Assembly (NCBI RefSeq): GCF_048771995.1
Contig: NC_133025.1
Span: 124,001 to 188,000 of the forward strand
Source: Taeniopygia guttata
Lineage: Eukaryota > Chordata > Aves > Passeriformes > Estrildidae
Length of the DNA stretch: 64,000 nucleotides
Direction: 5' to 3'
Part shown: positions 47,601-57,950 of the stretch, in pieces
Numbering within the stretch: the first letter of the stretch is position 1
Layout of the letters: each line of letters begins with the position of its first letter
Notes under the pieces: generated by a model
Told to the model about the DNA's origin: nothing
The model's database searches: none
The model's input: the letters and a program-made list of their open reading frames with translations, nothing else
Program-made: the position numbers and the translations under genes

Positions 47601-50600
47601 ATAATGAGGAATGAAACTGAGACAGCTGAGGAGAGAGTAGCAGAGTTGGCACGGGATTTGATGGAAATGGAACAGAAATTGCTTGAAGTCACAGATGAAA
47701 ACAAAGATCTCAGAGCTCAAATTCAGTCTTTTGGGAGGTCCATGAGCTCTCTTCAGGATAGCCGAGACCAGGCCAATGAAGAGCTTCATATTTTGAAACA
47801 GAAATATTCTGCAGACTTAGAGGAACAAAAGAGTCTAGTGCAGAATCTTCAGACACAGATGGCTCAGCTACAAGAGGAGCAATGTTCCACTGTCAGGGAC
47901 CGAGATACGGTGAGGTCTGAGCTGACAGAACTGCAGAAGGCTATTGATGAAAGAGGTCTCTTGGCCCAGATTGAGAAACTTAATCAGCAACTCAGAGCTA
48001 AAGATGATGAGCTTCTCCACTTGTCTTTGGAATTGGAAGGCTCTTCCAACCAAGTCAAATCTTTCTCCAAGGCTATGGCAAGCCTGCAGAATGACCGAGA
48101 CCGTCTGCTGAATGAATTGGACAAAACACGTAAGATTGAAGAAGTGAAACAGCAAGCAGAAGGGAGCATTTCCACCACTGCTTCGGAAGTGCAGAGTCTG
48201 AAGAAGGCACTGGCCTCCTTGCAGAGTGACAGAGACAGAGTAGTAAGTCCATGTTCTCTCTTCCTGCTCTTACTTTAAGCACCACAGGAGGTTTGGATCT
48301 TCAAGTCTTAAAATTCAGCATGCTTAGGTCTGGTAATTGCAATGTGATGCATAGATCATGCTGCATCTTCATGGAATCACATGAAGATAGTGTTGATTCA
48401 AAGGGAATAGTTGAGATTCAAAGGGTCTTCTGGAGATCTTCTAATCCAGCCCCCCTGCATAAACAAGGCTTCTGGAATAGGTTGCTCTGTACAATGTCCT
48501 GTTGGATTTTGAATTGGTAAATATTCCACAGCTTCTCTGGCCAACCTGTTTTTTCATGTATCTGGAAACGGTTTCCAGAATTAGTTTCTCCCTCACTTTC
48601 CCAGGGATGGAGATGAGGCTGACCAGACTGCAGGTTCACAATTCTTCTTTCTTGCCCTTCTTGTAGGTAGGGATGATATTTGCCTTCTTCTAGTCTTCAG
48701 GAACCTCTTGGGTCGCCATGACCTTTCAAAGGTAATGGAGTTGCCTCCCAGTGACCTTAGCATTTGTGGGCATGCTCCATCAGACCCCATGGATCCAGTA
48801 TGGGCCATCTGTATTATTTTCTCTAGCATGGAGGCTGTGATTCCATTCTTAACTTCCCAGGGTGGTTTCTCTGTTAGGTTGGTTTAAAATATGAAATCAT
48901 TGAAATAAGGTCCCTATTAACCTGCATAGTTCTCATCTGTGTCAGCTCATTTGATTTGCTTAAGATTTCTAAAAGAGACTAGAACAAAGGCTTGAGTTTC
49001 CTCCTCCTCTTGGCAGCTGACTTTCAAGGCTCGTACAAGACCTTGCAGATTCCTTTTGACATCCTTACCTGCAAACTGGATGTGTCTGTGTTTGTATAGT
49101 CTCTGGCACAGTGCAGCCCAGCAAGTTCCAGAGTTGCTGTTGCTGGTCAGAAGACAGACTTTGACAATCAGGTCCCACTGCCACTCATTGAGCACTGTCC
49201 TGTCTCCAGAGTCAGTTATGTGACCTTTTCTCCCTCCACAGTAAGGAATGCTCTTAAACAGTTCTAAGTAATAAACCTGATGTTTGCTCAGCTGTCACAC
49301 AATGATGTTTCTCTTTAATTCCAGGTAAGAGAGCTGGAGAATCTGCAGCAGCAATACATCCTGGTCGGGGTGGAAGCTGCTGAGAATTCTCGCTTAAAGG
49401 CACAGCTGCAGCAATGGGAGCAAGAGGCAGACAAACAGCTTCGTCTACAAGAACAGCTGAGGCAGGAAGGAGTTGTGTACCAGCAGGAGCTCCAGCAGCT
49501 CAGGTGAGCTGTCTGTCTGCTCCCTGCTCGGTGAGGTTGCAAATGTGTTTGTTTCTCTCAAAGAGCAGTTGTGGGCAGAGGTGGACGGAATGCTGAGAAC
49601 CTCAGCCTGGACTGTGCCAAGTGACACTGAGCACTCTGCCCTGGCCAGGAGAGGACACGTATTTCCCTCGTCCAGTTTCTGCCTCAGAATTACAGCCCAG
49701 CAGCTTGCAGGTCAATGCCTGTGTGAAATAGATCAATGACGTTTTTGTTTTTATTTCCTTCATCCAGTGGTGGTCAGTATCATCTGCTGGAGAGGAAACT
49801 GAGGCTGTTTCTTGTATTGGAACTTATGTATATGATCACAGTACTCTCCATTCCAGGCTGCTGCTGAACACCCTTTATTATCCCACTGATATCATAGTTT
49901 AGAGCATACTACTTTTGTATGTCTGTCTTAGTCTTATTTCACTTGCTCTATGTCTTCTAGTTTGTTTTTTTTTTTAACTCTGTAATTCAAGTCTAGTAAA
50001 ATTGTCTTTTCCAACTGGACTAAAACTAGTCAGAGAAATATGCTCTGTTCTGTAAACAAGCAGAAATGCTTTCAGATATTTCAGAGATCCATTTAAGAAT
50101 GCCTGAGGCTTGAATGAAAAGGGTAGGATTTTCTTTATGGAAAGGTCTATGGCTTATCTTTGTCCAGAGTGATATAAAAACCTGTAGTTCTCTCCCTCCC
50201 CCCTACTCCCAATCTGATCCTCAAATTAACACTTCAGATCTTCTAAAGTTTGAAGCATCTTACAAATTTTATTTATCCTGACAAAAGAACAGGAGGTTTT
50301 ACGCTGTACATGAAGTGATGGCCTCAGGTTGGTGCGGTGTGATCAGTACCGTGGGTCTGGTGCACATATGACCTGCAGAGAAGTTATTATGGGGACAAGT
50401 GGCATTGCCAGTGATTTCTTTGACAAAACTCTCTACAGTGAGATCAAAACAATGTCCAGGCACACAAAGTGTGAAAAAGTCACCCTAGGACAGCATGGAA
50501 CAATCCAAAGGGTTCAACCAAATACAGGAAATTTCCTTAAACCTGCTTTTAAGGTTCCTGTACTTAAGTGGGTTTTTTTTTTGGTTTTTTGTCTTGGCTT

Positions 50601-53600
50601 GGTTATAATACTTTGTGTCTAGCATGAGGTGATGATTGAATGACCCTTGGTTTATTCTTAGCTGGGCACCTGGTCATCATAAGTGATACTGGTAACTTCC
50701 CTTGTTTATGTTGGGCAGACAGGAGAAGACCACCTGGGAAAAGCAGAGCAGCAGCATGAAGGAGCAGTACCTGATGGCCATTGCAGAGAAGGACAAGCAG
50801 CTGAGCCATTTACAAAGGATCACACAGGAAATGAGGCTGCCCTTCAGCAAGTTTCAAACCGTAGAGGAACAGCACCAAAGCAAGGTGGGTGGAAAGATAC
50901 AGATTCTTTACTGGAAATGTGAAGCTTGAAACTCAGCCAGAAGAGCATGTGTTACCTGTATCCAGCTCCTGCAGACTGCAGCATGGGATGTGGTTGTGAG
51001 GCCTCCAACGATAATACCAACAGTCTAACTTGCATCACTGCAAGTTGTAGAAATTATGGCATACCCTTAAGTGCTTTTCATTAAGTTCCTGGTTTCCAGT
51101 GTTTCGAGAGAGAGGGTAAAAGAGACAGGGCTTCTGAGGCACCTTGGGTCCTTTGGAGTGGCATGGAACTTCTCAGGTGTGTATTCTGGCTGGTTTGGAA
51201 TTGCCCTCTTGCACTCTCTTTGAATCTAAGCTTTTCTGTCTTAGTTCTTATTTTAATTTCAGATCTTAATTTTTAAGTTTTCTATTGAATTTTTCTTGCT
51301 GTTTTTACTGTAACAGGTATCTGCAATCCTGGTTCAAGCCCAGAGATGCTGACGCTTGAATACTGCACTTTCTCTCTTACTCCCCCTGTATACAGTCCTA
51401 AAAGTGGAGTGGAATGTGTTTGGTATTTTGCTTGTCTAGGGAAGGCTGCATGCACAGTGTAGTGCATCAGAGCCAAGACAGAATTGTCCCAGCCATGTCT
51501 GCAATGTCCCAGTGGTTTATGTCAGTGGATGGGGTAGCAAATCTCCATTATCCCCTTGATACACCCATGCATATTTGCAAAGAAAAAGCTTGAACAATGT
51601 TCATGTGATGCTTTCCAAGGGGATTCTTCAGTGCTGGCCCTCTCGTCTTTGTTGATTAGAGCAGTGTGGACGTTGCTTTAGGTTTTTGTTTGGTTTTAAT
51701 TTTCTCATTCATGTGTCTTTTTTTTTTTTTTTTTCTTCCTGTGTTGCAAATAGCTTTAAGACAACTTTTGAGTAGGACCCATCATATGTGCAAGTCTGAT
51801 GATCTTTCCTGACTGTTTGTATTTTCGGTTGGCTTTTAGGATATTTCTATTTATTCCCCATTTTCTCTTTTCTCTGAGTAGATCAAGTTCCAGGTCTAGG
51901 AATAATGTTAGATTTGACCATGGAATACTGAAAAGAGAGGAGAAACACAAGAGCGAGTTGTCACACATGCAGTATATTTTTCATTGTCCTTTCCTTGGCA
52001 GATTTCTCCAGAAGTCCTGAAAGATGACTTTTCAAGCCTAGAAGCAGAGATGAAACACCTCCAGGCCCAGCTAAATGACAGTCTGAAAGAACTGCACCAG
52101 AAAGAGCTCAGAATTCAGCAGTTAAACAGCAAGGTACTGATACATGTCTTATATTTGCTTGCAGTCAGGGACAAGGAATGTGGGGAGGGTTTGGCTGGAA
52201 TAGGGCTCAGGAAGCAGGAATTAATCTGTCCTTGCAGGTGTTGAATGAAGTAACACAAAATAAGAAGTACATCTCTCACAAAAGCAGTGTTAGAACCACA
52301 GTGATGGATTCGCTGCTGCTGAATGGGGCTGGCACAGCAGCAGAGCCCATCCTCCATGTCCCACACTGCTCTCCCTCAGCAGCTGTGAGAGCCAGAGCAG
52401 TGCAGAGAGAACCCATGAGTGGGACAGCTGTTCTGTATAGACCAGAAGGATATCCAGGCCCCAGGCAGATCCCATCCAGCAGGCTCAGTGACAGGGTCTG
52501 AACCAGCACCTTTTCTGCCACTGCCATTTAGTGCCCTTTCTCCCAGGTGACCAGAGGGAGAAAGGAGGAGGGAAGAAGGCAGGGGAGGAAAAAAAGAGGT
52601 GACAGAAGGAGAGAGGGGAGGAGAGAGGACAGATGGAGGGGACAGTGGGGGAAAGAAGCTGGCTGGGGGAGATGAAGGCCAGACAAAGGGACCAGAGAGC
52701 GAGACCATATGAAGAAAGTTGTTTACAGGTTCCATGTCTATTGTCAGGAGCACTTTCTAGCCTCCTGCTTCCTGGACTGCTGAAGGAAGTCCCTCCTTGG
52801 GAAGGCAAGCTTGTCATCTTCACTTCTGCCTGCCAGCTTGAAACACTTCCTTCATTTCAGTGCAAAATCACAATCGGTTAATTCCCACACTGAAATGGAA
52901 GACCCAGAATTTATCAATCTTCAGAAAGAGAGCTGTGTTCAAGGACAAAGTGAGAATATAAAATAATAATTTACTGATGATATATCTGAAAGGTTTAGGT
53001 CGATATCAGCACTTTAGAAATCTTGTTTTGGACATGTAGTATTCTGTACATCTCTTTGATGTTTTGAGACTCCTGTTGCAGAAACCTTTGCCACAAGCTG
53101 CTCTTGGAGATTGTCACTGGTCCTTTGATATTAGCGATGGGCAACGTGGCAGTTATGTGTTCTCAAGAGAATTCTTACGTTCAGCAAGACAGAGAACAAT
53201 TTTGCTTTCACAAAATCAATTTCTTTGCTTGCCGGTTGTGTTCTCTTCTCAGCTATCACAGGTCTATGAAGAGAAAAATGCCCTCTCGCTCCAGCTCCGA
53301 GGGAGCAGTCGGAGCACCTGTGAGAGCCATCAGCACTACAGCGAGGTCCTGAGCCGCTGCCTCGCGCTCGAGAGGCAGCTCCAGGAGCTGCAGGCTGCAG
53401 ACAAGAGCATGGTAAGGGGGGAGAAGCTCACTTCAAGTGGCTCTGCAAACTGTCCAGCATTGTAGTGGATGTATGTCCTCTCCATTCAGTGCAGTTTGCA
53501 GTATGTTCCTGTGTTCTTTCAGGAGCTGTTTGCAACAGATGCTGCTCCAGGAGCACCCCAAGAAAAGAATGAGGCACAGAGAGGCACTTACACACCTGAA

Positions 53601-56429
53601 CTGCAGGAGCTGCAGCTGAGGTAGAGAAAGTCTGAGAAAACAGGGGTTGGGATGTTGGTCCTGATGGAGGCCTTGAGGCTAGTGATGAGCCTTATGCTTT
53701 TACTCTGCCGCCAGTGTGTTGGTAAAACTCAGTCCCACGCTAGGATCTTGTGGACTTGGAGGAACTGTCGTATGCACTTAGTAGCTGTCAGTGGTTACCT
53801 CTTTGGATTAGAGCTTCAAAAAAACCACAAGGATAACATACAGCAGCAATGCCAGCCAAACCAGCATCTTGGATCTGGTAGGCTGCATCCTCAGTAGCTG
53901 CTGAAGTACATCAATGGTCCTGGGTCTCAAGGTTGTAGCCTGAGAGTGTGTCTGGAATTGAGATGTAGCACAGGATTCCTTGTAACCTTCTGAAACTAAG
54001 ATCTAGCACATGATTCCTTTCAAAATAATTTTCAGAAGGTGGAGCCATGGTGACAGAGGCAAGGAACTCCTTCCTGATGTGAGACAGAAGCTTCAAGAGA
54101 TTTATCTTCTCTCCTGTTTCCCAAATAGTTTATATATAGTAAAGATGATTAAGTCTCCTGTGTGAGCTGGGAGGTAATTTGAGTCTGTTCACACACTGCG
54201 TTAGTGAATAGAATAGAAACACAGTGGTCCACGATTTGGGCTTTTTATGGCATATGCTTTATTATTTTATGACAGGTTGTCTGAAACAGAACATTTACAT
54301 AGCAGCATAAAGCAGGATATGAAGTATTTGGAGGAGCAGCTGGAGGAAGAAAGGGACCGTCGTCTTGCTGCAGAGGAGGCGCTTTTTGCAGCACAGGATC
54401 AGATCAGGAGGTGAGGCAGCTTGAGCAAACACACATTCGCCACAGAAGTGTGCTGGTTCTAGCTCTGTTTTTCATATGCACTTCATCACATCTTTCTGGC
54501 AAGTGGCACTGGGCACAGAGGCAGCTACCATGTCTGTCACAGAATCACAGAAAGGTTGAGGTTGATGGTCCAAAGGGGTTGAGGTTGAGGAGCCTCCAAA
54601 GACCATCTGGCCCAGCCCCCTGCTCAGCCTAGACCCAGTTGCCCAGGACCATGTCCAGATGGCTGAGTGTCTCCAAAGAGGAAGGCTTCACAACCTCCCT
54701 GGGCAACTGTTCCTTCAGTTGTAGGCAGATAGGATGAGACAAATTATTAGACATTAAGACAAGCTCTGTGTAGAAATTAGATGCCAACTTTCTCAGTTTG
54801 TTAAATTAACTACTGGAAAATATAATTTGGAGACTGAGAATTGGGTGCAGGCTGAAGAGGAGTTCTCATGCTTCCAGGGGATTTGTCTGTTCAGTAAGCA
54901 CCTTGCTGTCATGCCTGAAGTTTTGACTTGAAGAATATCACTCATTTTTAATGTATTGCAAATTAACATCAAGTTTTCATTAATTTGGTTATTGAGAAAC
55001 AATGAAACACTTAGGAGAAAGGACTTTTGTCCACCTTTCCCAGGCTTAGCTTCAGCCTAGCTCCCCTGTCCTGCCCCGTGCCCTGAGAGTCAGCAGAGCA
55101 AAGGCAGCTTATCTGGACTAATGTTGGGATTAGCGTGCAGTGAACAGCAGGTTCAAAATGCTTGATTCTCCTCATTGGTTATGGAGGGGGCTTTAGCACA
55201 TGACCTGATTGTAGGCACATGTGATGTGCATTTCCTGGTAGTTCAAATAACTGGAGTTATGGATTAGTGGACTCCTTTACGTGAAAACAATGCCTTTCTT
55301 CTGACACACTTGCTGATTTAGCCAAAAAATAATGGTCTGTATAGAAGAATTCTGGATGAGGTTCCCTGGTAATAGCTACAAGGTTTGGACAACTGTAGCT
55401 CCTTCTGGCATTAACATCTATAAAAGCCTCCTCCAGCAGCTGATCTCACTAATGAACCATAGCCCCAGGATGTGACTGTTGCCTCTGTCACTAGAAAATA
55501 GGAAGAACCAGCACTATTGCAGCCAGAGCTGGCTTGCAAAATAATTTCATAGAATTTAAAGCATACACGTGTATCATATGCCCTGGCTTCTTTCAAGTCA
55601 CACTAAAAAATTTCACTTGAAATGAAGAAGGACTCCTGCTAGCTAGGCCACCCCATTCTTTTGCTCAATGTGAGCTTAGGAGGCATAGCACCTGTTCAAA
55701 TGGAACCAGGACTTTCTTGCAGGGATTGATTCCTTTTTTTGAGAAATACCTTCTTTCCTAAGCTTGATTACAGTGGTGATTTGGGACATCATAATAAAAA
55801 ACTGAATTTCATATTTGTTCTGGCAGGTTGCAGTCAAGTGAGTGGTCCTCTTCCATAAGTGCCAGCATTGATATGACTCCAGGTCATGAGCAGTCCTTAC
55901 TGATCAACTCCATGGATTCCAGCAGAGTAAGAGTTTAACATTCACAGCTGTCAATTATGTGAGCCCCAGCTGATTCAAGAAACTGTGATCCTATAGCACT
56001 TAAGTTCCTGTGCAGAGACACATAAATGAGTTGGGGACTGTAGTTTTTCTGCTCTCACCATGCTGGAAACAAAATTGGGTGGGGCTTGTTCATGGGCAGC
56101 CTGCAGAGAGCAGGGGGAGGGGAGCATTTAATGATGGTTGCCCTAGTGTTAGTATCTGACAGCGGAGCAAGTTGGGGAAAGTTTATGCTCATTAGCTTCA
56201 ACAAACTTACCTCCTTGGTCTGGAGAGCTCTGGATGAAGGCAGCTGGGGCCACAGCCATTCCTTGTAGTGACTGTTCTCTCTTTACTCTTCCAGACCCGG
56301 AGTACTCCTGGACTGCGACGCCTGTTACGCTCTCTCTTCCGCTCCCGGGCCCACTTGCCCCTGCTAGTGGCCACGTATCTGCTTGCTCTCCATGTCCTGC
56401 TCTTCCTGTGCTTCACAGGCCACCTGTGA
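26645..56429 (+). CDS. GOLGB1: Giantin (golgin B1), complete coding sequence, 20 coding exons
   Basis: Giantin is the largest golgin, a tail-anchored coiled-coil tether at the Golgi rim. Coding exons: 26645-26734, 27349-27501, 28231-28383, 31931-32089, 32999-33121, 33530-33643, 35355-35766, 36428-36519, 36828-36924, 39214-39287, 40575-45523, 46292-48242, 49325-49503, 50719-50884, 52002-52133, 53253-53411, 53523-53620, 54276-54410, 55827-55926 and 56295-56429. Every junction has AG/GT borders and the phases agree. The sum is 9471 bases, or 3156 residues (human about 3259), with no stop. The start MLSRLSGLASTVLQELSG matches human giantin. The end LLFLCFTGHL is the conserved C-terminus. Almost the whole chain is heptad-rich coiled coil. 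Human-conserved blocks include DDLEERLMNQLAELNGSIGN and LKHLHHDAGIMRNETETAEE. It is somewhat shorter than human around residues 400-520, where one or two human exons have no visible counterpart. Confidence 0.97.
35355..35766 (+). CDS. GOLGB1: GOLGB1 coding exon 7 with GC-rich, coil-breaking end
   Basis: The first three quarters are standard giantin coiled coil (MMELELAERKRSSHHLQEEV). From about 35690 the composition turns GC-rich and the encoded LEQGAGQLSVPSLGHGAAAR has no heptad pattern and no clear human counterpart. The donor GGG|GTGAGC at 35767 gives phase 1, which fits the next exon (DELLQRFEEF), so the reading frame is intact. This end could be a bird-specific exon extension. Confidence 0.9.
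37413..38515 (-). repeat. CR1 LINE, long 3' portion, minus orientation
   Basis: Begins with AGAATCATGGCATGGTTTGG and GTTGGAAGGAACTCATAAAG, the reverse complement of the CR1 3' terminus. It continues through recognisable 3' phrases to the reverse transcriptase-proximal part near 38515. At about 1.1 kb it is the longest CR1 in the window. It is 5'-truncated and sits in GOLGB1 intron 9, where the human gene has coding exons not found here. Confidence 0.92.
40345..40445 (-). repeat. CR1 LINE 3' tip, minus orientation
   Basis: AGTCACAGAATCACAAAATA, GGGACCTCTGGAGGTCACCT and AGTCCACCCCCCACTGCCAA are the reverse complement of a CR1 3' end. It lies only about 130 bases before the acceptor of the giant GOLGB1 exon. 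Confidence 0.82.
40575..45523 (+). CDS. GOLGB1: GOLGB1 giant coding exon 11 (4949 bases)
   Basis: Encodes about residues 490-2139, over half of the protein, in one exon that opens with VRTDGFTNRSK. All of it is charged coiled coil. It contains three copies of a motif of the form KLQ(A/E)xL(V/I)(N/S)RK at about 41873, 42385 and 43197, and the first copy of the SMSSLQDDRDRV motif at 45334-45369. The exon starts with GTAAGA directly after the acceptor TTTTAG, so a donor-like sequence abuts the 3' splice site. It ends in phase 2 (ATAGCCAG|GTAAAA), completed by the G of the next exon. Confidence 0.97.
45524..46291. other. GOLGB1 intron 11
   Basis: A 768-base intron separating the two largest exons. 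AT-rich, with no repeat or gene seen. Confidence 0.8.
46292..48242 (+). CDS. GOLGB1: GOLGB1 coding exon 12 (1951 bases)
   Basis: Continues the coiled coil from LECNKKDWEADC to SDRDRV, residues about 2139-2789. It holds copies of the S(M/A/L)xSLQxDRDR motif at about 46918, 47740, 48074 and 48211, the last one crossing into exon 13. The block LIQEAAAENNKLKEEM and the HHDAGIMRNETE block are near-identical to human. Confidence 0.97.
48370..48860 (-). repeat. CR1 LINE fragment, minus orientation
   Basis: TCTTCTAATCCAGCCCCCCT, ACAGCTTCTCTGGCCAACCT and, further in, AGGCTGACCAGACTGCAGGT and AGGTAGGGATGATATTTGCC follow CR1 order in reverse, from the 3' end into the end of the reverse transcriptase region. 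Boundaries are approximate, and the 3' part is short relative to the internal part, suggesting an internal loss. Confidence 0.78.
48861..49324. other. GOLGB1 intron 12, right part
   Basis: No exon is visible. Some of this may be further decayed CR1 sequence, but I could not match it with confidence. Confidence 0.4.
51719..51740. repeat. Poly-T tract in GOLGB1 intron 14
   Basis: A run of about 20 T bases. It lies about 260 bases upstream of the acceptor of coding exon 15 and is too far away to be its polypyrimidine tract. Confidence 0.85.
52545..52690. repeat. Purine-rich (GGAGA)n-like tract in GOLGB1 intron 15
   Basis: About 140 bases composed almost only of G and A on the plus strand, with imperfect GAGGGGAGGA and GACAGA units. 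Such homopurine tracts can form triplexes. Confidence 0.75.
54537..54725 (-). repeat. CR1 LINE 3' fragment, minus orientation
   Basis: CACAGAATCACAGAAAGGTT, GCCCAGCCCCCTGCTCAGCC and TTGCCCAGGACCATGTCCAG are the reverse complement of a CR1 3' end. A short internal duplication (GGTTGAGGTTGA twice) lies at 54555-54590. Confidence 0.88.
54726..55826. other. GOLGB1 intron 18, right part; nothing seen
   Basis: Ordinary intron sequence leading to the acceptor TTCTGGCAG at 55826. No exon or recognised repeat. Confidence 0.5.
56295..56429 (+). CDS. GOLGB1: GOLGB1 last coding exon: membrane anchor
   Basis: Encodes a basic stretch (LRRLLRSLFRSRAH) followed by a single hydrophobic segment of about 20 residues (LPLLVATYLLALHVLLFLCF) and TGHL, then TGA. 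This is the C-terminal anchor that places giantin in the Golgi membrane with its coiled coil in the cytosol. The positive-inside pattern is clear. Confidence 0.97.
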   Translation, partial: TRSTPGLRRLLRSLFRSRAHLPLLVATYLLALHVLLFLCFTGHL

Positions 56430-57950
56430 GCAGGAGTGACAGCTTTTCCTCCAGCCTCAGCCCTGTGCATGCTGAAGGCCTGCACATTCTCACAGAAGGG
56501 CACCACTTGCCCCAGCTGCAGCCTTTCCCAAACCAGCACTGAAGCAGCAGCTGCAGCCAGCACCTGCTGTCAGTGCTGGTGCTGGGGAGCTGCTCCCAGG
56601 AGATCTGCCCTCCCTCAGTGTTTCTACATGCGTGGTTCGTTTTCTGAGCCACAGTTGTGCTGCAAGCCTCAAGGACAGCATCTGTTCCTGTACCTGGAAG
56701 CAATTTAGATAGAATAGTGCTGCAGTAGGAATACGAAAAATACTCTTGAGTTGCTGCAGTACTTCAGCACTTCTACAACTGCACAATATTCCCCCTCTTA
56801 GGCTGAATCCATGAGTGGAGTTGGGGGAACACTGTAGCTGGATGTGAAAGAATTGTCTTCCCTTTCTTCCTTCTACCCCTTAGATTTGCTCCATGGTTCA
56901 GAGCTGTCTGAAATGCATATCCTAAGGAGGTTATGGTCACTTTAAGGAATGTGAATTTTAAAGCCATGCTTCCCGCTCAGTTGCGTCTCCTGTTGAAGAA
57001 GGGCCAAAATTAGTATATCTAGCCTGGTGAGCATTCCATTTAAAATCATTCATATGTCTGCCCTGACAAGCCTGTAAAATAATGCCAGTAATTTAGTTAT
57101 TTAAAAGGAATAGGAAATATGAAACCTTTTAACTCGTAAGTTTAAAATCCTCCTATTTATAGCATTTATGCACCTCTTATGATGGAAGGTGCTGCCTTAC
57201 CTCTAGTAGAGCAGCCCTGTTCCTGCCTTCTCATCCACTAAATACTCATCATGAGATGTACAGGCTGTTGAAGGGGTCCATAATGTGCTGTGTGGGCCCA
57301 AAGCAAAGGCAGAAACTCCAGAAATAAACTCTCTCCCTTGTGCTGAAGAAGGAGCCAGAGTTCTAAAACCTTCTGGTTTTAGATCCCTCTGGTGTAGAAA
57401 GCTGGTGCTGGTGTTTGGGCATGTTTGAACCCAAATCAAATGATGGAAATGAACTGAATCTTTTATGATATATGGAAATATGGATATATTTCCATATGTT
57501 TTCTAAAAACCTCCTGAATTTGAGACTGTCATCTTCCAAAAGGAGAATGTTGAATGCAAAGGAAGTTCAGTCCTATTCATTGTCAGATCCTGAGTGGTTG
57601 TTTCATTCGGAGTACTGGCCAGGAGAATCCTATCTGCCTCTTAGTAGAGCATTAACAATCACATTTTTCCCATGGGAAAGAGGTAGTTCTTTTGATATTG
57701 CTGGTAAACTAAGCTGCTGTAGCCAGTGCAGAAAGCCTGTTTGAGGGTAGATTGATTTCACTGGTAGCTAAACCAGCTGGATCTCTGGCAGGTCCAGATC
57801 ACTGGCTCTAGGTATCCTCTTGTAGGCTGTCTGTGATTATCAGTGTGAACTTCCTCTAACTATGTCAAATTCAGTGACCAAATAGTTTGTCTATATCTTC
57901 CTGGGGTATGAGCTCCTGTGTGTATAATAAAGTTTATTTTTCAGATGGAG
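56430..57950 (+). other. GOLGB1: Likely GOLGB1 3' UTR
   Basis: Sequence after the stop codon without coding potential. AATAAA signals occur near 57322 and at 57926-57931, the latter followed by a GT/T-rich stretch. The downstream one would give a 3' UTR of about 1.5 kb. Which signal is used cannot be decided from sequence. Confidence 0.5.
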
